Below are positions 23,641 to 30,800 of a stretch of DNA of 64,000 bases, piece after piece; position 1 is the stretch's first letter, and each line of letters starts with the position of its first letter. This stretch comes from Gaiellaceae bacterium (GTDB lineage: Bacteria > Actinomycetota > Thermoleophilia > Gaiellales > Gaiellaceae): positions 1,674,001 to 1,738,000 of the forward strand of contig BPGK01000001.1 of the NCBI GenBank assembly GCA_026002995.1, written 5' to 3'. A model generated the notes under the pieces. That model saw nothing but the letters and a program-made list of their open reading frames with translations. It was not told where the DNA came from and did not search any database. The translations under genes and the position numbers were made by a program.

Positions 23641-24363
23641 CTACGACCGGCGCGCTTCCCGGTAGGCGCGAGCCTCCTTGACGAGCGCCTCGAACAGGAC
23701 CGCGTCCTCCCCGGCCTCCGGATGCCACTGGACGCCGACGACGAAACGCCGCTCCGGGTCCTCGACGGCCTCGAGCGTGCCATCGGCCGCCCACGCGACC
23801 TCGACGAGGCCCTCGCCGACCCGCCCGAGCGCCTGGTGGTGGTGCGAGGTGACGTCTGCCCGCACGCCGACGATCGAGGCGAGTCGCGTCCCCGCCTCCA
23901 CCTCGACCGGATGGACGGCGAACTCGCCCGGCACGCGCCTGTGCTCGTCGTGCCCGACTGCCTCGGGGAGGTGCTGGATGAGATCTCCTCCCCGAGCGAC
24001 GTTCAGGAGCTGGAAGCCCCGGCAGACGGCGAGAACCGGCATGTCGCGCTCGAGCGCGCCGCGAAGGAGCGCGAGCTCGCCCGCGTCCCGGCGGGTCTGG
24101 GGCACGTCGGTCTCGGGGTGAGGCTCGGCGCCGTACAGGCGCGGATCGACGTCGGCGCCACCCGAGAACACGATCGCGTCGAGCGTCTCGAGCGTCTCCT
24201 CCACCCCCGTCTCACTCGGCGGGATCAGAACCGGCCGCCCGCCCGCGCGCTCCACCGCGTCGACGTAGTCGAGCGGGATGAGCGCAGCGGGCAGCTTCCA
24301 GACGCCCCAGCTCGCCTCCTGCGCGTAGGTCGTGATCCCGATGACGGGCCGGCGCTCGCTCAT
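23641..24363 (-). CDS. Gamma-glutamyl-gamma-aminobutyrate hydrolase family protein (PuuD-like)
   Basis: A 240-aa class I glutamine amidotransferase-fold hydrolase. Start RPVIGITTYAQEASWGVW, the FSGGADVDP loop, nucleophile Cys in AVCRGFQLLNVARGG, His-Glu in VQWHPEAGED. PuuD cleaves gamma-glutamyl-GABA in the glutamylated putrescine pathway. It lies between a gamma-glutamyl ligase and an aldehyde dehydrogenase, which supports removal of a gamma-glutamyl group from an amine catabolite. Its upstream region has a 115-bp inverted-repeat block. Confidence 0.9.
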   Translation of the reverse strand: MSERRPVIGITTYAQEASWGVWKLPAALIPLDYVDAVERAGGRPVLIPPSETGVEETLETLDAIVFSGGADVDPRLYGAEPHPETDVPQTRRDAGELALLRGALERDMPVLAVCRGFQLLNVARGGDLIQHLPEAVGHDEHRRVPGEFAVHPVEVEAGTRLASIVGVRADVTSHHHQALGRVGEGLVEVAWAADGTLEAVEDPERRFVVGVQWHPEAGEDAVLFEALVKEARAYREARRS

Positions 24364-24401
24364 CCGACGATGGCTCGCAGGCGCCCGAGTGCCCCCAGCG
24401 C

Positions 24402-24516
24402 TTGTGGCTCAGAGCCACGAAGTCGATGTCCGTTCACACCCAGACGGTAGCCGGAGGCGTCCCGTCGAGACGGCGCCTACCAGGAACGCACGAACGATCG
24501 TGGCTCTGAGCCACAA
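24402..24516. repeat. 115-bp block bounded by perfect 19-bp inverted repeats, each itself a palindrome
   Basis: TTGTGGCTCAGAGCCACGA at 24402-24420 is the exact reverse complement of 24498-24516. Each arm contains a 15-bp palindrome GTGGCTC(A/T)GAGCCAC (24404-24418 and 24500-24514), 96 bp apart. It is just upstream of the puuD-like gene. It could be a pair of operators or a small non-autonomous element. Confidence 0.9.
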
Positions 24517-24567
24517 AGCGGTCGACGCCTGCGCTCCGCGTGCGGCGACGCGGGACACGCGGCGCGC

Positions 24568-24587
24568 AGACGGCTCTCGAGCCGTCT
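24568..24587. terminator. Hairpin between the gamma-glutamyl ligase and puuD-like genes
   Basis: AGACGGCT-CTCG-AGCCGTCT, 8-bp stem and tetraloop, about 37 bp past the ligase stop. The plus-strand side is followed by TT; no long U-tract. Likely terminator of the ligase transcript. Confidence 0.45.
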
Positions 24588-24623
24588 TTGAGGACACGGG
24601 CGGCGGCGCGCCGAGGCTTCGCG

Positions 24624-25958
24624 CTACCCGCGCTCGAAGTAGCGCACGCGCTCCCAGTCCGTCACCGTCTTGTCGAAGAGCGCCTGCTCCGTCCTCGCGT
24701 AGTTCAGGTAGTGGTCGACGACCTGGTCGCCGAACGCGGCCCGAGCCATCGAGCCGGACTCGAGCGCCGCGATCGCCTCGCGCATCGTCGACGGGAACCG
24801 CCGCGCGTCGGACTCGTAGGCGTTCCCCTCGAGCGGCGGCGGAAGCGGGAGCTCGTGCTCGATCCCGTGCAGACCGGCCGCGACGATCGCCGCGAACGCG
24901 AGGTACGGGTTGACGTCACCGCCCGGAATGCGCGTCTCAACACGCTTGGACGCGCCGTGCCCGACGATGCGGAAGCCGCACGTCCGGTTGTCGTGGCCCC
25001 AGGCGAGCGTCGTCGGCGCCCAGCTCCCCGCCGCGTAGCGCTTGTACGAGTTGATCGTCGGCGCGAAGAAGATCGCGAGCTCCTCGGCGCAGGCGATCTG
25101 GCCGGCGAGGAAGCGCTCGAAGAGCGTCTCGTCGTCGCGGAAGGCCGGCTCGCCGTCGCGGAAGAGGGAGGCGTGGATGTGGCACGAGTTGCCGATCCAC
25201 GACTCGAAGGGCTTCGCCATGAACGTGATCGCGCAGCCGTTCGCGTGCGCGATCTCCTTCGCCCCGTTCTTGTACACGACGTGGTTGTCCGCCATCGTCA
25301 ACGCGTCCGCGAAGCGGAAGTTGATCTCATGCTGGCCAGGCCAAGCCTCGCCCTTCGACGTCTCGACCTTGATGCCGGCGCCGTGCATCCCGTTTCTGAT
25401 CTGCCGGATGAGGCCTTCGTCGAAGGTGGAGGCGAGGATGTGGTAGTCGAGGATGTACGGGACGGAGGGAGTGAGCTCCGCGTAGCGCTTCGCCCAGGCC
25501 TCCTCGTAGGTCTCGCGCAGGAGGTAGAACTCGAGCTCGGAGCCGGTCATCGGCACGAGCCCGAGGGCCGCTGCGCGCTCCATCTGCGCCTTGAGCACCT
25601 GGCGCGGGGACGGCTGCACCGGCGAGCCGTCGTGCCAGGTGACATCGGCGAGGACGAGCGCCGTCGCCTCGAGCCACGGGATCCGCCGCAGGGTGGCGAG
25701 GTCGGGCTGGAGCGCGAAGTCGCCGTACCCCTGCTCCCAGCTCGCGATCTCGTAGCCCGGGATCGGCTCCATCTCCATGTCGAGCGCGAGGAGGTAGTTG
25801 CACCCCTCGACGCTGTGGCCGGCGCCGATCTCCTCGCAGAAGAACTCCGCGTGCAGGCGCTTGCCGAGCAGTCGGCCCTGCATGTCCGTGAACGCGACGA
25901 TGACCGTGTCGACCTCCCCGCGCTCGACCTGTTCCTTCAGCTCCTCGAAGCTCAGCAT
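24624..25958 (-). CDS. Glutamine synthetase-family gamma-glutamyl-amine ligase (PuuA/GlnA4-like)
   Basis: A 444-aa GS-fold enzyme. Metal and ATP site segments are present: GSELEFYLL, GQHEINFRFADAL, FMAKPFES.IGNSCHIHASL, NSYKRYAAGSWAPTTLAWGHDNRT and ETRIPGGDVNPYLAFAAI. It lacks the GlnA adenylylation-type Tyr context (KPLYDLPPEE region), as do ligases that join glutamate to amines. In Streptomyces related enzymes act on ethanolamine (GlnA4) or polyamines (GlnA3). A perfect GAGGAGGAACG ribosome site precedes the ATG at 25958. Next to an ethanolamine-permease-like transporter, so ethanolamine is the favoured substrate (inference). Confidence 0.88.
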   Translation of the reverse strand: MLSFEELKEQVERGEVDTVIVAFTDMQGRLLGKRLHAEFFCEEIGAGHSVEGCNYLLALDMEMEPIPGYEIASWEQGYGDFALQPDLATLRRIPWLEATALVLADVTWHDGSPVQPSPRQVLKAQMERAAALGLVPMTGSELEFYLLRETYEEAWAKRYAELTPSVPYILDYHILASTFDEGLIRQIRNGMHGAGIKVETSKGEAWPGQHEINFRFADALTMADNHVVYKNGAKEIAHANGCAITFMAKPFESWIGNSCHIHASLFRDGEPAFRDDETLFERFLAGQIACAEELAIFFAPTINSYKRYAAGSWAPTTLAWGHDNRTCGFRIVGHGASKRVETRIPGGDVNPYLAFAAIVAAGLHGIEHELPLPPPLEGNAYESDARRFPSTMREAIAALESGSMARAAFGDQVVDHYLNYARTEQALFDKTVTDWERVRYFERG

Positions 25959-26028
25959 CGTTCCTCCTCGCGGACGGGGCCGGCGCTCGACGCCGGCCCC
26001 GTCCTCGATCCGATCCCGGCGGACGTCC

Positions 26029-27564
26029 TTACGACTCCGCCCGGATGTCCTCCACTCGCGTGACGCCGTACCCCTCGGTCTCGGGATGGCCGTGCTCACC
26101 CTTCGTGAGGGCGAACTCCTCCTCCGGCGAGAGGATCAGCCGGTGGCGACCGATGAGCGCGAAGTACGCGAGCGCGACGACGTAGAACACGGCGACGCCG
26201 TAGACGCCGGCCCGATAGTCGCTGTTCCAGAACATCGCGACGAGCGTGACGAGCGCGATGACCGCCGCGATGGCCGCTCCCCACTCGCCGACGGGGCTCC
26301 GGTACGGGCGCTCGATGTGCGGGAATCGCCGCCGCAGGAGGATGAAGGAGAAGCACTGCATGGCATACGAGATGACGGCGCCGAACACCGCCATGTACAG
26401 CAGCGCCGCCCCGACGTTCCCACCGAGCCAGCCGTGCTTGCCGGCCTGGTCGAGCAGGAGGGCGAGGCCGTAGCCGACGACGCCGCCGAGAATGAGGGCG
26501 ACGTACGGCGTCTGGCGCGTCCCGTGCGTGAGAGAGAGGAAGTGCGGGTAGTAGCCGGCACGGGAGAGCGAGTAGATGTTCCGCCCGTAGGCGAAGATGA
26601 TCGTGTGGAAGCTCGCGACCAGGCCGGCAACCGCGACGAGCCCGAGGATCGAGGCCGACGTGCCCTCGCCGAAGATGGTCTTCAGGCCCTCGAGCAACGG
26701 CTCGCCCGACTCGCCGATCACCGCCGCGCCGGGTGCGATGCCGGTGTTGAGGAAGAGGACGAGGAACCCCGTCACGACGAGCGTGAGGAGGCCGTAGATC
26801 GTTCCCCGCGGGATGTCGCGCTTCGGGTCGTGTGACTCCTCGGCCGCGAGCGGAAGCTCCTCGATCGCCAAGTAGAACCAGATCGCGAACGGGAGCGCGA
26901 AGAAGATGCCGTCGACGCCGAAGGGCAGCCACTTCGAGTTCGAGCCCTCCGGCTCGATGTTCGTGAGGAAGTCGACGTCGAAGTTCGGGATGGCTCCGAT
27001 GTAGAAGACGGCCAGGATCCCGAGCGAGAGGAGACAGATGAAGACGGCGAACTTCATCGTTGCCTCGATCCCCCAGATGTTGAGGGCGAGGAAGATCGCG
27101 TAGAAGATCGCCCACCAAATCCAGGTCGCGATCGAGACCCCGAACAGGTCATCGACGATCGTCTGCATGTAGAACCCGATCCCGGTGACGATGACCGCCG
27201 GGGTCACGACGTACTCGATGGTCTCGGCCACTCCGGTGGCGAAGCCGCCCCAGGGGCCCATCGCCGACCTCGAGAACGAGTACGCGCCGCCCGTGTGCGG
27301 GAGGGCCGGAGACATCTCGGCGATCGACCAGCAGAGCCCGAAGTACATGACCGTGATGACGAGGGTCGCGATCAGGAGCCCGCCGAACCCGGCTTGACCG
27401 AGCCCGAAGTTCCAGCCGAAGAAGTCTCCGGAGATGACGGCGGCGACACCGAGAGCCCAGAGCGACCAGACTCCGGCGAAGCGGCGAAGCCGACGCTGCT
27501 CGAAGTAGCCCGCCTCGGCTTCGCGGTAGGTGACGGCACCGATGGTTCGTTGCTGTTCTGCCAC
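26029..27564 (-). CDS. APC-superfamily amine/amino acid permease (ethanolamine permease-like)
   Basis: A 511-aa membrane protein with about 12 transmembrane segments, starting after RRLRRFAGVWSLWALGVAAVISGDFFGWN. The GDFFGWNFGL stretch in TM1 and SPALPHTGGAYSFSRSAMGPWGGF in TM3 are typical of APC transporters of the ethanolamine permease group. It should import a small amine by proton symport. The ATG has GGAGG nearby upstream. First gene of the permease-ligase-hydrolase-dehydrogenase series, divergent from the cNMP/CBS protein gene. Confidence 0.88.
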   Translation of the reverse strand: MAEQQRTIGAVTYREAEAGYFEQRRLRRFAGVWSLWALGVAAVISGDFFGWNFGLGQAGFGGLLIATLVITVMYFGLCWSIAEMSPALPHTGGAYSFSRSAMGPWGGFATGVAETIEYVVTPAVIVTGIGFYMQTIVDDLFGVSIATWIWWAIFYAIFLALNIWGIEATMKFAVFICLLSLGILAVFYIGAIPNFDVDFLTNIEPEGSNSKWLPFGVDGIFFALPFAIWFYLAIEELPLAAEESHDPKRDIPRGTIYGLLTLVVTGFLVLFLNTGIAPGAAVIGESGEPLLEGLKTIFGEGTSASILGLVAVAGLVASFHTIIFAYGRNIYSLSRAGYYPHFLSLTHGTRQTPYVALILGGVVGYGLALLLDQAGKHGWLGGNVGAALLYMAVFGAVISYAMQCFSFILLRRRFPHIERPYRSPVGEWGAAIAAVIALVTLVAMFWNSDYRAGVYGVAVFYVVALAYFALIGRHRLILSPEEEFALTKGEHGHPETEGYGVTRVEDIRAES

Positions 27565-27653
27565 GCCTGCCTCCTTGAGGACCGTCGATGCGAGGGGCCG
27601 ATCCTACGACGGTTGGGGGCGGTGGTCAACCGACATCCGAAGGGAACGCGTCC

Positions 27654-27659
27654 TATGGT
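27654..27659 (+). promoter_or_regulatory. -10 element of a leaderless promoter (cNMP/CBS protein)
   Basis: TATGGT followed by six bases and the ATG at 27666; no ribosome site in between. Confidence 0.45.
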
Positions 27660-27665
27660 TGCGCC

Positions 27666-29510
27666 ATGCCCCCCGCGCACGAGACGCTCGCCGAGATCAC
27701 GGGCTTCCTCGTCGCCTACCCCCCGTTCTCGAGCATGCGCTCCGAGGCGCTCGAGGCGCTCGCCGCGCAGGTTGAGATCGAGTACTTCCCGGCCGGGACG
27801 GAGATCCTGAGCCAGGAGGGAGAGCCCGCCGAGTACCTCTACGTCGTCCGCAAGGGGGCGGTCGAGCTGCTCGACGAGGGCGAGCTCGTCGACGTCCTCG
27901 AGGAGGGAGAGTCGTTCGGGCACTCGTCGCTCCTCGCGGGGCTGCCGCCCTCGTTCACGGCCCGCGCCCGGGAGGACACGCTCTGCTACCTCGTTCCTGC
28001 CGACGTTGCCCGCGCTGCGCTGGCCGAGGCCGACGGAGTACGGTTCGTGGCGGCGACCCTACGCTCGCGACTCGCCCACGCGACCGCCCGCTCGCATCGC
28101 GTGACGCCGTGGGGAACGGCACACGTGGGCGAGAAGGCGCAGCCCGTGCTCGTGGTGCCGCCGGAGACGCCGATCCGCGAGGCGGCGCGGAGGATGACCG
28201 AGGGCGGGAGGTCCGCCGTCGTCGTCTCGCTGGAGGACGGCTTCGCCCTCGTCACCGATCACGACCTGCGCGCCCAGGTTCTCGCCGGCGACCTCTCCCC
28301 GGACGACCCGGTCGCCGCCGTGCGCACGCGGAGAGCGCCCGTCGTCGAGCCTACGCGGCTCGCGCTCGAGGCGCTCGTCGAGCTGCTCGAGAGCGACGTG
28401 GAGGCCCTCCTCGTCGTCGACGACGGCGCGCTCGTCGGCATCGTCGACCAGGCCGCGCTGCTCGAGCTCGACGGCCCGAGCCCGTTCCTGCTCCGCCAGC
28501 GGATTCTCCGCGCGGACGGCGTCGAGAGCGTCGCCGCCGCCGTAGCCGATGCTCCGCTCCTCGTCGTGCGGCTCCTCGACGCGAACGTCGCCGCGCTCGA
28601 CGTCCTCGAGATCCTCACGACGGTGACCGACGCCGCGACCCGGCGCCTCGCCGAGCTGACCGTCGCCGAGCTCGGCGAGCCGCCGGCCCGGTGGGCATGG
28701 CTGACGCTCGGGAGCGCCGCCCGCCGCGAGCAGACGCTCGCCACCGACCAGGACAACGGGCTCGTGTACGAGGCGGACGACGAGGCGAGCGAGCCGTACT
28801 TCCGGTCGTTCGCGGAGCGGATGAACGAGCGCCTCGCGCGCTGCGGCTACACCGAGTGCCGAGCTGGCGTGATGGCGCGAAACGCCGGCTGGCGCCTCTC
28901 CGTGCGCGGGTGGCGCGAGCTCTACGAGTCCTGGTGTCGGCTTCCGAGCAGGCACAACGTGCAGCTCGCGATGATCGGGATCGACGTGCGCGACGGGATC
29001 GGCCCGCTCGACTTCCGGGCGACGCTCCACCCGCTGCTCGAGGAGATGCCCCGCCGCCACGAGTTCCTCGACGCACTCGCCCGCGCAGCCGTCGTCGAGA
29101 GGCCGCCGCTCGGCTTCCTGCGCGACTTCGTCGTCGAGCGCTCGGGCGAGCACGTCGGCCGCCTGGACGTGAAGGCGGGCGGCGTTCTGCCCCTCGTCAA
29201 CCTGGCGCGGCTCCACGCGCTGGCGGTCGGCTCCACGGCGACGCGCACGGTCGACCGCCTGCGGGCCGCCGCGGCGCGCGAGCGCATCCCCGGCGAGACC
29301 GCAGCCGAGCTCGAGCAGGCGTTCGCGACGCTCTGTCGCGTCCGCCTCGAGCACCAGGCGGCGCAGGTCGTGCGCGGGATCGCGCCCGACAACCACATCG
29401 ACCCCGCCGAGCTCCCGCCGGCGGAGCGGCGCGAGCTGAAGGACGCGTTCCGGGCGATCGCACGCGCACAGAAGGCGATCGCCACGCACCCCGCCACGCG
29501 CATCCCGTGA
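27666..29510 (+). CDS. Cyclic-nucleotide-binding, CBS and DUF294 nucleotidyltransferase protein
   Basis: A 614-aa cytoplasmic signalling protein. Domains in order: cNMP-binding fold (about 20-130; EIEYFPAGTEILSQEGEPAEYLYVVRKGAVEL), two CBS modules (about 160-280; GEKAQPVLVVPPETPIREAARRM and TRRAPVVEPTRLALEALVELL), a DUF294 nucleotidyltransferase domain with LTLGSAARREQTLATDQDNGLV (GS...DQD motif, metal-binding Asp residues intact) and the DUF294 C-terminal helical domain. These proteins are thought to sense adenine nucleotides; the reaction is not known. Its stop overlaps the exonuclease start (GTGA), a pairing seen in other bacteria. Confidence 0.9.
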   Translation: MPPAHETLAEITGFLVAYPPFSSMRSEALEALAAQVEIEYFPAGTEILSQEGEPAEYLYVVRKGAVELLDEGELVDVLEEGESFGHSSLLAGLPPSFTARAREDTLCYLVPADVARAALAEADGVRFVAATLRSRLAHATARSHRVTPWGTAHVGEKAQPVLVVPPETPIREAARRMTEGGRSAVVVSLEDGFALVTDHDLRAQVLAGDLSPDDPVAAVRTRRAPVVEPTRLALEALVELLESDVEALLVVDDGALVGIVDQAALLELDGPSPFLLRQRILRADGVESVAAAVADAPLLVVRLLDANVAALDVLEILTTVTDAATRRLAELTVAELGEPPARWAWLTLGSAARREQTLATDQDNGLVYEADDEASEPYFRSFAERMNERLARCGYTECRAGVMARNAGWRLSVRGWRELYESWCRLPSRHNVQLAMIGIDVRDGIGPLDFRATLHPLLEEMPRRHEFLDALARAAVVERPPLGFLRDFVVERSGEHVGRLDVKAGGVLPLVNLARLHALAVGSTATRTVDRLRAAAARERIPGETAAELEQAFATLCRVRLEHQAAQVVRGIAPDNHIDPAELPPAERRELKDAFRAIARAQKAIATHPATRIP

Positions 29511-30169
29511 TCCGGCTCGGAGGCGGAGCTCGCAGCTGGCGCGAGGTGCGCTTCGCCGTCCTCGACTTCGAGGCGACGGGGCTCGACCTCGAGCGTGACC
29601 ACGTGCTCTCGTTCGGTGTCGTCCCGGTGGAGCGTGGACGCGTCCGGCTCGCCGACGCCGTCTACCGGGTCGTTCGTCCCCCGATCACGGTGCCCGCAGC
29701 CTCGATCCGGGTGCACGGGATCCGCCCCTCGGAGCTCGAGAGGGCACCGCGGCTCGAGGACGTGCTCGACGAGCTCGTGGAGGCTCTGCGCGACCGCGTT
29801 CTCGTCGCGCATGCGGCAGGCGTCGAGCTCGGGTTCCTCCGGCGCATCCGCCGGCAGTACGGTCGCCCGCGGGTTCGGCGCGCGATCGACGTCCTCGACC
29901 TCGCCGACGAGCTCGCCCGCCGCAAGCCGACGTCGCCGGCGCCGCCCTCCGAGCGGCTCGCCGTACTCGCCGCCGCGCACGGGGTTCCGGTCGCACGGAC
30001 ACACCACGCGTTCTCCGATGCGCTCACGACCGCCCAACTCTTCCTGGTGCTCGCCACGCGACTCGAGCACCTGGGTGCCGGGCGCGTGCGCGATCTCCGC
30101 CGGGCGGGGCGACTCCGTGCGAGAGGAGCGCTCCGGGCAGCGCACGGACGGTCGGAGTCCGGGTCGTAG
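29507..30169 (+). CDS. DnaQ-like (DEDDh) 3'-5' exonuclease
   Basis: A 220-aa protein with the exonuclease motifs: FAVLDFEATGLD (ExoI, Asp and Glu), VAHAAGVELGFL (ExoII, with a His-Ala in place of the commoner HN), and RTHHAFSDALTTAQLFL (ExoIII, His and Asp). It resembles the epsilon-type exonuclease domain without a polymerase-binding tail. GTG start overlapping the DUF294 gene stop. A GCCGTTCTC/GAGAACGACGGC hairpin follows the stop and may be its terminator. Confidence 0.88.
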   Translation: MIRLGGGARSWREVRFAVLDFEATGLDLERDHVLSFGVVPVERGRVRLADAVYRVVRPPITVPAASIRVHGIRPSELERAPRLEDVLDELVEALRDRVLVAHAAGVELGFLRRIRRQYGRPRVRRAIDVLDLADELARRKPTSPAPPSERLAVLAAAHGVPVARTHHAFSDALTTAQLFLVLATRLEHLGAGRVRDLRRAGRLRARGALRAAHGRSESGS

Positions 30170-30273
30170 ACTCCCGGCCTGCGCCGTTCTCGAGGGAGAA
30201 CGACGGCGCTCTCCTCCGACGGCGAGAGGACGGCCGATGCTGCCGCAGCCGAACCCTGCCGAGCGGAATTGGT

Positions 30274-30334
30274 CGCAAATTGCGTCCGTGCCGTCGTTCG
30301 GGCTCTTGACGCCGGCCGACGCTCATCGTAGGGT
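30274..30334 (+). promoter_or_regulatory. Promoter 1 of the small RNA pair with upstream palindrome
   Basis: 11-bp palindrome CGCAAATTGCG (30274-30284), 21-bp gap, -35 TTGACG (30306-30311), 17-bp spacer, -10 TAGGGT (30329-30334). The layout is repeated with identical spacings at copy 2 although most intervening bases differ. Confidence 0.75.
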
Positions 30335-30341
30335 CGCCACT

Positions 30342-30451
30342 GCACCGAGCACGGAGCGTCCGAGGTTGATGGTTCTCCGAGCGGCAGTCGCTTCGGCGGA
30401 GGTCGGTCGGGAAGCCGGACGAAGGCGACACCGGCTCGGTGCATTTCTCTT
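30342..30451 (+). ncRNA. Candidate structured small RNA, copy 1
   Basis: About 110 nt. The predicted start lies 7-8 nt after the -10. The 5' end GCACCGAGC pairs with the 3' GCTCGGTGC (30434-30442), followed by a pyrimidine/T-rich tail, i.e. the ends close into a terminal stem and terminator. An internal hairpin TCTCCGAGCG...CGCTTCGG is evident. Copy 2 differs by three substitutions in 103 nt. It does not match 6S, SRP, tmRNA or RNase P RNA signatures I know. A short ATG frame inside is open but has no stop at the repeat end, so coding is unlikely. Confidence 0.65.
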
Positions 30452-30554
30452 ACCCCGACTCCGCAGCTCGACCCGCGCACCGGGTCGGCCGAGTCCGTGC
30501 CTCTACCTCCTCGTCACGGAAGCGAGCTCGGCGCGGTCGCCCGCGCGCTCTTCC

Positions 30555-30615
30555 CGCAATTTGCGCGAAACGCGTTCGCGATCCTCTTGACCGGAGCCTC
30601 TCCGCACCCTAGAGT
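30555..30615 (+). promoter_or_regulatory. Promoter 2 of the small RNA pair with upstream palindrome
   Basis: Palindrome CGCAATTTGCG (30555-30565), 21-bp gap, -35 TTGACC (30587-30592), 17-bp spacer, -10 TAGAGT (30610-30615). The palindrome centre is 63 bp before the predicted start, as in copy 1, the usual distance for a class I activator site. Confidence 0.75.
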
Positions 30616-30622
30616 CGCGACT

Positions 30623-30730
30623 GCACCGAGCAGGGAGCGCCCGAGGTTGATGGCTCTCCGAGCGGCAGTCGCTTCGGCGGAGGTCGGTCGGGAAGCCGGA
30701 CGAAGGCGACACCGGCTCGGTGCATTTTTG
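30623..30730 (+). ncRNA. Candidate structured small RNA, copy 2
   Basis: Paralogue of the RNA at 30342-30451, with the same closing stem GCACCGAGC/GCTCGGTGC (ending 30723) and a clearer terminator tail ATTTTTG. The substitutions relative to copy 1 lie in the 5' third and in the loop region; the 3' 75 nt are identical. It ends about 70 bp before the convergent ETF-QO stop codon. Confidence 0.65.
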
Positions 30731-30800
30731 TCCGTTGTCTCGCGCCCTCGTCTGGCGCGGGCGCGATGGCGAGTCAGCGCCCTACGTCCGAGTCAGGGCC

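Noticed and set aside
30342-30730. Identification of the repeats as 6S, SRP RNA or a known riboswitch
   Set aside because: No 6S open bubble, no SRP GGAAGGAAGCAG-type loop and no cobalamin or c-di-nucleotide consensus; the RNAs end before a convergent gene rather than leading into one.
30342-30730. Miniature transposons (MITEs) instead of RNA genes
   Set aside because: The 10-bp terminal complementarity could look like MITE ends, but the matched -35/-10 and palindrome lie outside it at fixed spacing, and no target duplication is seen. Not fully excluded.
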